Positions 8,810 through 13,906 of a stretch of 13,906 nucleotides of DNA are shown here, piece by piece (position 1 is the stretch's first letter; every line of letters starts with the position of its first letter). The notes below the pieces were generated by a model. It did no database searches. It worked only from the letters and a program-made list of their open reading frames with translations, and had not been told where the DNA came from. Source of the stretch: Gryganskiella cystojenkinii (Eukaryota; Mortierellomycota; Mortierellomycetes; Mortierellales; Mortierellaceae); assembly GCA_015852425.1 (NCBI GenBank), contig JAAAIG010000952.1, forward strand, positions 1 to 13,906, written 5' to 3'. Position numbers and translations under genes: made by a program.

Positions 8810-11083
8810 TTAGTCCGCTCTTAATGCCCATGCAGCAACAATATGCGGACAGTCTCTATGCTTCTTGACGACATCTGATATTTGACTTGTGTCAAGCATG
8901 ACTCTCATCATCCTGTATTCCTTGGGACCCTTGCCTCCTGTCTCTGCTGGTCGAAGGAGTTCAGAATTCGCAAGGTGCTCAAATGCCTAATCAGGGAGGA
9001 AGGAGAGATAATAAGCATGCCGAAAATTCATATGAAAATAACTCGAATGGAGTCTCGTGATAGTATTCGATCAAACCTTACCTTCAAGGCCACTGCCTTC
9101 TTGTAAAGGCGCAGTGTAGCCGATTCTGAGGACAACATAACACCACCACTACCGACACCCAAGGAGGAAGACGACGATCCACGCGCGATTGCCATACCCA
9201 TGAAATCCTTGTACTCGTCATACACCATCTCAAAGTTGAAAGTGTTGATCTCCCTGCCCACCAAATGTTTGATCGCGATCAGCAGGCACAGCTCCAACAA
9301 CGACACTCCCTTGAGCAGCTCTGTCTTGTTGTCCACACACTGTTGCAGTCGCGAGTCGTAAAACTGGGAAGGCTGAAGGTATGGTTGATTGGATGATAGT
9401 GCTGATACCGGTTGGAACTAAGTTGAAGAGGTAACTGGGGTTAATAAGTGGCTCTTTACAAACTAGTTGAAATAAGCCTCGACTCCAAGTCCAGATCTTA
9501 CACAAAGACGGTATAGTCCTCGGACGTCCTTCATAAAATCGTACAACTGCTGCACGACATCCGAGAATCCTTCGTCCTCAAAGAGTGCCTTAGTAAAGAT
9601 AAAAACAGACGAATATATTAGCACATATTCAAAGCTATCGCATTCATGCCTTTCTCGGCCATTATAACGAAAAAAAATATGAAAAAGAAAAAAAGAAAGC
9701 TCTACCTGGACTCGTTTGTTGAAATCGGAAATGAAAGTTTGGGTGTCGCTGTCGAGATCCAGATCACGCTCATCTGCCTCCGCGGTCGGTAATGACTCCA
9801 CAATGTCCCAGGGTGTGATCCGGAGAGCGTTTTGACAGACCTCGATATACTCCTTGAACGTGCTGACGGGGAAGGTGTAATATTGACGATGCGAGAACCG
9901 CGATTTGACTCGCTTCTCCAAAAGCTCCAGTGCGTCCTAAATGAACATCCAGGTGTTGGACCTTGAGATTAGTTTCCATGTTCATTTTGTTCCTGGAATG
10001 CGCCATCTTTGTCGAAGAACCTACCATTCGACAAGAGAGACCGATAACAGCAATCGGCCACTCTGCGCTCTGAGCAACATCAAACAGGTTGTACAGAAGA
10101 GACTGTTTGGTGTGCTGCGCAAACAGGTCAAACTCGTCCAAGATGAAGATGATGGGGTACTGGGCTCGTGTTCCAGCCTTGAGAAAGGTCAACAGTGATG
10201 GTAAAGAGTCTGAGAATGAAGTCTATGCAACGATAGGAATGCGGATCAAAATTCTTGTCGGTTAGGGCCATGTCTTTTCCACCAGTACCAAAAATGCTTT
10301 CGTGGTTCGACATTGCCCAAGAAGCGGATAGTCAGCTTTACATTAGTGGAGTCCATATCGGACTCGCCCTCTCGAGACAACTGACGCATAATCTCTTTCA
10401 GCGCCATACGATCGTCCGTTTGAACCAGGCCGTTGAGCCTGATGATCATGAAATCCTTTCGATCACCCTCGATCTCCATTTTTGAATCCAGATCGTCCAA
10501 GGAGCTCGACAGACTGAACTCCTTTTCCAGTTCCTGCAGGGCATGACGCACTATCTAAAATGAAAGATATTAAATGATGATGAGTCCACGTTATCCCCTT
10601 GTTTTTTTTGACTTTTGCCGCGCAAAACAAAAAATGTCACCAAGTCATACCATGGTCTTGCCAGTTCCTCTAGGACCGAGGATTAGACATGAATTGCTCT
10701 CGCCCATTGTGATCGTCCGCCGCATCAGTCCGACAACTTTGCTGTTTGAAAATGCAATTATGGGGTGTTAATGAGTCATTACCGTCGACCTAGTGCCATG
10801 TCCAATGTGAAGTACTCAAAAAATACCCATATTCTTCTTGCAAACCAACGAGGGACGTTGGAATGGCCCGTTCGGAGAGACGTGCAAGGATCGCCTCCTT
10901 GGCGCGAGTGACCATGTCCTCGGATGTTGTCATTGTCGAGGAGCAAGAGAGGTTGTCCTGAAGATGTTGATTGAGAGTCCCTGAGATCCTGCCGCCTTCT
11001 TTGTCGGAATGGTGGGAGCTGAACAGTTGCAGGGTGGAGAGTGAAAAAAGTGAACAATAACCGCGTACCTGCAAATCGTCCAT
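8810..11083 (-). CDS. ORC4: Origin recognition complex subunit 4
   Basis: AAA+ subunit of the six-protein complex that binds origins and loads MCM helicases in the nucleus. Nine exons: 11083-11069, 10957-10827, 10741-10651, 10554-10342, 10222-10025, 9936-9706, 9588-9502, 9372-9082, 8986-8810; 477 aa (human 436). Walker A GPRGTGKT at 71-78, then [12 protein letters not shown] and [19 protein letters not shown]. Walker [14 protein letters not shown] lies at 174-186 with [22 protein letters not shown] after it. [12 protein letters not shown] (223-234) carries the arginine region thought in other ORCs to act on the Orc1 ATP site. The C-terminal winged-helix part has [26 protein letters not shown] and [11 protein letters not shown]. 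Two splice choices are uncertain: the exon 4 donor (10341) and the exon 8 acceptor (9373 or 9 nt further in). Exon 1 encodes only MDDLQ. Confidence 0.95.
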
Positions 11084-11226
11084 TTTGGTGGCTGAAAGTG
11101 AACAAAATTTGAGGCCCGTTTGCATGCAAACTAAGTCCGATTCAGGTTGATGATCCGTTTGTTCTTTCGTCTCACTTTTACACATTCCTTTCTCATTGCT
11201 TCCTTCACATTTCATATTCATTCGCA
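11084..11226. promoter_or_regulatory. Compact bidirectional promoter of ORC4 and COX16
   Basis: Only 143 bp separate the start codons, so both promoters must lie here or extend into the neighbouring genes. There is no TATA box on either strand. The COX16 side (11158-11220) is pyrimidine-rich. A 14-bp palindrome sits on the ORC4 side. Confidence 0.6.
11118..11131. repeat. Perfect 14-bp palindrome in the ORC4-COX16 promoter
   Basis: GTTTGCATGCAAAC equals its own reverse complement. It lies 35 bp upstream of the ORC4 ATG and about 95 bp from the COX16 ATG, a plausible dimeric factor site serving both genes. One such palindrome is expected by chance in about 16 kb, so its interest comes from its position. 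Confidence 0.5.
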
Positions 11227-11727
11227 ATGGTCTTTGCCAACAAAACATACGGTGTCGCATCCCCCGCAGACAAGTTCGCAAAGGCGACCAAGAGACACCC
11301 CGTCCTCTACTTTGGTCTCCCATTCCTCCTCACTGTCGTCGTCGGCTCATTCGCTCTCTCAGAACTGACCGCCACCAAATACAATGTCCATGACAATAGA
11401 ACCAAAGCTGTACGGAATTCAACACTGTTTTTGCTTTGTCTCAAAAAATCCACTTAGGTCTCTCGTGCGATCTATCTTTCTGACCCTTTTTTTGTGGTTT
11501 TACGTTTCAATATTGTGTCGATCAAATAGGTTTCCAAAGAAGAGGCCCTCAAGATGTCCAAGAACAGGAGGAAACTTAACCTTCAGGAGGAATACTGGCG
11601 TCTACAGGCCGAGGACGAAGATGATGACGATTGGGAGATCAAGCGTGTTGGATCAGAGGCTGCTCCTGGGATCACTACCTCGCCCTCTGTGAAATCAACA
11701 ACGACCCAAGAAAAGGACAGATCATGA
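11227..11727 (+). CDS. COX16: Cytochrome c oxidase assembly protein COX16
   Basis: Small mitochondrial inner-membrane protein needed for assembly of cytochrome c oxidase (complex IV). Exons 11227-11409 and 11530-11727 with a 120-nt phase-0 intron (GCT|GTACGG...AATAG|GTT) give 126 aa, close to yeast (118) and human (106). The basic N-terminus (KFAKATKRHP, about 16-25) precedes a single membrane segment, VLYFGLPFLLTVVVGSFALSEL (about 26-47), then TATKYNVHDNRTK and the conserved VSKEEALKMSKNRRKLNLQEEYWRL. An acidic DEDDDDWEIKRV stretch follows, and the last 25 residues are a Ser/Thr-rich tail with no recognised domain. The start has favourable context (TTCGCAATGG). It is divergent from ORC4 and convergent with DBP8, 103 bp away. 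The identification rests on the FGLPF membrane segment and the NLQEEYWRL and DDWE motifs. Confidence 0.92.
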
Positions 11728-11743
11728 CCAGAAGATACCACCA

Positions 11744-11749
11744 AATAAA
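11744..11749 (+). terminator. Poly(A) signal of COX16
   Basis: AATAAA 17 nt after the TGA stop, inside the 103-bp convergent gap with DBP8. Cleavage some 10-30 nt downstream would bring the transcript end close to the DBP8 3' end. Confidence 0.6.
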
Positions 11750-11830
11750 AACAAGAACTGTTATCCGTAAAAGTACAATGTTTATGTTCTATGATTGAGA
11801 TGCTAAAAATGCCATTGGTCTTGTCTGCTT

Positions 11831-13843
11831 CTATTTTTTGGAGCTCGACTTTCTCTTGGAAGAACCTCCCTTTCTCGCCTCATCAAGGGCTTCCCTCTTC
11901 TGCTTCTGGATTCGCCTCTTCTCGCCAAACTGATTGTCATGGAGGGCCTACACATTTGAAAAGAGAGAGGACATGAGTAAAGGAAAATTTAAAAAAAGCG
12001 ATTTAAAGCTGTCTTTTGTTGGTTCAGGGTAGACGATAAAATCAATCCTTACCATATTGGCAGCACGCTTGGCAGAAGTGACCTCGTTGAGAAGATCAAG
12101 GGCCTTGGTCTCGGCGATAGGGAACTCGGCCATAGTTTTGTCTAAGTGAGAGAAAAACAGCGCAAAAGGACAGTAAGTAAATGCGTACCATCTCAGACGA
12201 TACACAAAACAAAAGTTTTCATCATCGACTAAAACGTACTTATCCTGGCCTCAATGTCATGGACCAACTCGATATCTCTCTCAGAAACCATAGAGATGGC
12301 TTGACCACCACGACCAGCACGAGCAGTACGACCTACTCTGTGGATATAGTCCGTGGGGTCCCGAGGGATATCATAGTTCAAGACCAACAATACACTTGGG
12401 ATATCCAAACCACTGTCAAACACGAAATAGTGGAAAAAGAAACTGTTAGGAACGGTATTCAAATGCGCAGCAGAGGTCAAGACAGAGATATTCAAATCGA
12501 TCTCTCTTTCTTTCTCACCGAGAACCGACGTCCGTGGCGATCAAAACCGAAGTGATGCCTCCTCGGAATTTTGCCAAAGAGTTCAAACGCTCCTGCTGTG
12601 ACATCTCTGAGTGCAAGGCTGTACAGGCAATACCCAACTCTCTCAACATGACTCTCAGAGTCTCGGCAGTCCTGCACCGTCCTGTAAAGATGATGGTCGA
12701 TTTCTTTGTGAAATCCTCTGACCGCAAAAGGTAGGTCAAATAGGTCTCCCTTAAGTGCGAGGGGATAAAGATGTAGGACTGAGCCAACGTCTTGACAGTC
12801 GACACGTTGGTCTTGCACTGGTACACAAAAGGTGGGGGCTTGGTCGATCCTGATTCCGAGGGCGAAGGTCCCGCGAGTTCCAGAACCTCATCCGTCATGG
12901 TGGCTGTGAATAAGAGTGTCTGTCGCTTCTTGGGCAGGGCTTCCAAGATGCCTCCCAGATCCTCTGCAAACGTCTCGGTCAACAAACGATCAGCCTCATC
13001 CAGAACTAAGAACTTGACCTTGGACAGGTTCATGGAGTCTCCTGAAGAGTTGATATGGTCCCTGAGCCGTCCTGGGGTGGCAATGATGATGTGGGGTCTC
13101 TTCGAGAGGGCGATCGCCTGGGTCATCATATCCAATCCTCCGACGACAACAACATCCTTGAGGTTGATGGTCTTGCCCAACACATTGAACTGTTCTGCGA
13201 TCTGGAAAGCCAGTTCTCTATCAAATTCAAACAAGGCATATAAATAGTCAGCTGCCAATGCACTTAAGTAAGGGCAATGCAAACAAGACAGGTTACGCAT
13301 TGTCTACCTGGTGGGGGTCAAGATAACGGCAAACACGCCATAGGGATCCTCGGACAACTTTTGGAGGATGGGCAAAGCAAAGGCGGCAGTCTTTCCGGAA
13401 CCGGTCTTGGCTCCACCGATGACATCCTTGCCCGCCAAGATTTGAGGGATACATTTTGTCTGAATCTCGGAGGGGGAGGTGATCGACATGGCCTTGAGTG
13501 CATTCACGAGCCAGGAGGCAAGGCCCAATTGAGCAAATGAGAGAGTGGACTTGAATTCTTCTTCTTCTTCTTCTTCCTCTTTCACTTCTTCCTCAGCCTC
13601 TTCCTCCTCATCGCCATCACCCTCCTCTTGTTCTTCTTCTTCGTCGTCCTCATTGTCCTGATCAGCTTGCTCTTCCTCGCTCTCGTACTCCTCGTCTTCC
13701 TCGTCCTCGTCTTGGTCTTCTTCTTCTTGATCCTCCTCGAGCTCTTCTTCGTCTGAAGAGATAGAGTCAGGGAGGATGACCTTTTGCTGCTTGACCTCAG
13801 CCTTTTGTCTTTTGTTGGGTCTTGTCATGGTTGTCTTCGCCAT
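11831..13843 (-). CDS. DBP8: DEAD-box ATP-dependent RNA helicase DBP8 / DDX49
   Basis: Nucleolar helicase required for early 18S rRNA processing and 40S subunit assembly. Exons 13843-13308, 13217-12519, 12412-12240, 12141-12053 and 11947-11831; introns 90-106 nt; 537 aa (yeast Dbp8 about 431, human DDX49 about 483). Motifs in order: Q motif with F103 and Q128, Walker A AKTGSGKT (145-152), PTRELA (177-182), ATPGR (225-229), DEAD (252-255), motif III as TAT (283-285), IIFTGR, ATDVGSRGLD (406-415) and [11 protein letters not shown] (436-446). DBP8/DDX49-specific stretches include [24 protein letters not shown] and [12 protein letters not shown]. Residues 31-96 form an acidic Glu/Asp extension and explain most of the extra length. 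The C-terminus is basic ([12 protein letters not shown]). SSDEEE near 29 looks like a casein-kinase-2 site. All catalytic motifs are intact. Confidence 0.95.
13556..13753 (-). repeat. Low-complexity acidic coding tract of DBP8
   Basis: GAA/GAG/GAC-rich codons encode about 66 residues, mostly Glu and Asp (residues 31-96). On the plus strand it appears as CTT/CTC repeats, longest near 13556-13580. Acidic N-terminal tracts are common in nucleolar proteins and this stretch is prone to length change. Confidence 0.9.
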
Positions 13844-13906
13844 TGTGTGTAAATTAAGGTGGAAGTAACGAAAGGAAAGAGGTTCGACTGAATGGACACC
13901 AAAAAA
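13844..13906 (-). promoter_or_regulatory. Start-proximal leader/promoter of DBP8, cut by window edge
   Basis: 63 bp upstream of the DBP8 ATG. On the coding strand it is pyrimidine-rich, with no TATA box visible before the edge. The plus strand contains GGTTCGACTG, which only partly resembles a tRNA B box. Confidence 0.3.

Noticed and set aside
10255..10485. Plus-strand open frame opposite ORC4 exon 4
   Set aside because: Antisense shadow of the conserved ORC4 coding frame on the minus strand.
13870..13900. Possible tRNA gene suggested by GGTTCGACTG
   Set aside because: Only part of a B box is present; there is no A box or cloverleaf pairing in the remaining sequence.
1..13906. CRISPR array, insertion sequence, integrated virus or bacterial operon
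   Set aside because: No regularly spaced repeats, transposase or viral protein frames, terminal inverted repeats or co-directional closely packed bacterial genes were seen; all six genes have spliceosomal introns.

Overview
The window reads as intron-rich nuclear DNA from a fungus, most likely an early-diverging lineage of the Mucoromycota/Mortierellomycota type. The evidence is six eukaryotic protein genes carrying 31 inferred introns, nearly all 77-158 nt with GT...AG ends and mostly TAG acceptors, plus fungal-type members of ORC4, COX16, DBP8 and CENP-I/Mis6. The lineage is an inference from gene structure and content; I could not run a search. No rRNA, tRNA, transposon, CRISPR array or prokaryotic operon was seen.

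Layout, left to right. (1) 1-2184, minus: type III glutamine synthetase, missing its C-terminus at the window edge, with one unusually long 347-nt intron, a TATA box, a (TC)10 leader tract and an upstream region rich in GATA-factor motifs. (2) 2345-3284: about 0.9 kb with no convincing gene. (3) 3285-7065, minus: a 15-exon gene for the inner-kinetochore protein CENP-I/Mis6 (801 aa). (4) 7066-7358: a divergent promoter region. (5) 7359-8677, plus: a four-exon gene for a leaderless, bacterial-type Fe3+/vitamin-B12 periplasmic-binding-protein-like protein (307 aa). (6) 8810-11083, minus: origin recognition complex subunit 4 in nine exons (477 aa). (7) 11084-11226: a compact divergent promoter with a 14-bp perfect palindrome. 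(8) 11227-11727, plus: COX16, a cytochrome c oxidase assembly factor (126 aa). (9) 11831-13843, minus: the DEAD-box helicase DBP8/DDX49 with an acidic N-terminal extension (537 aa).

The genes do not form one pathway. They are mostly core housekeeping functions (nitrogen assimilation, chromosome segregation, DNA replication, respiratory-chain assembly, ribosome biogenesis) packed as alternating divergent and convergent pairs with gaps of 103-293 bp, except for the larger gap upstream of the glutamine synthetase. I did not find evidence of an undescribed multi-gene system. The two genes most worth a second look are the type III glutamine synthetase and the BtuF-like protein: both belong to families best known from bacteria, and both sit in ordinary spliced fungal gene structures. 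Exon models were derived by hand from reading frame, splice signals and family conservation; all phases close without frameshift.
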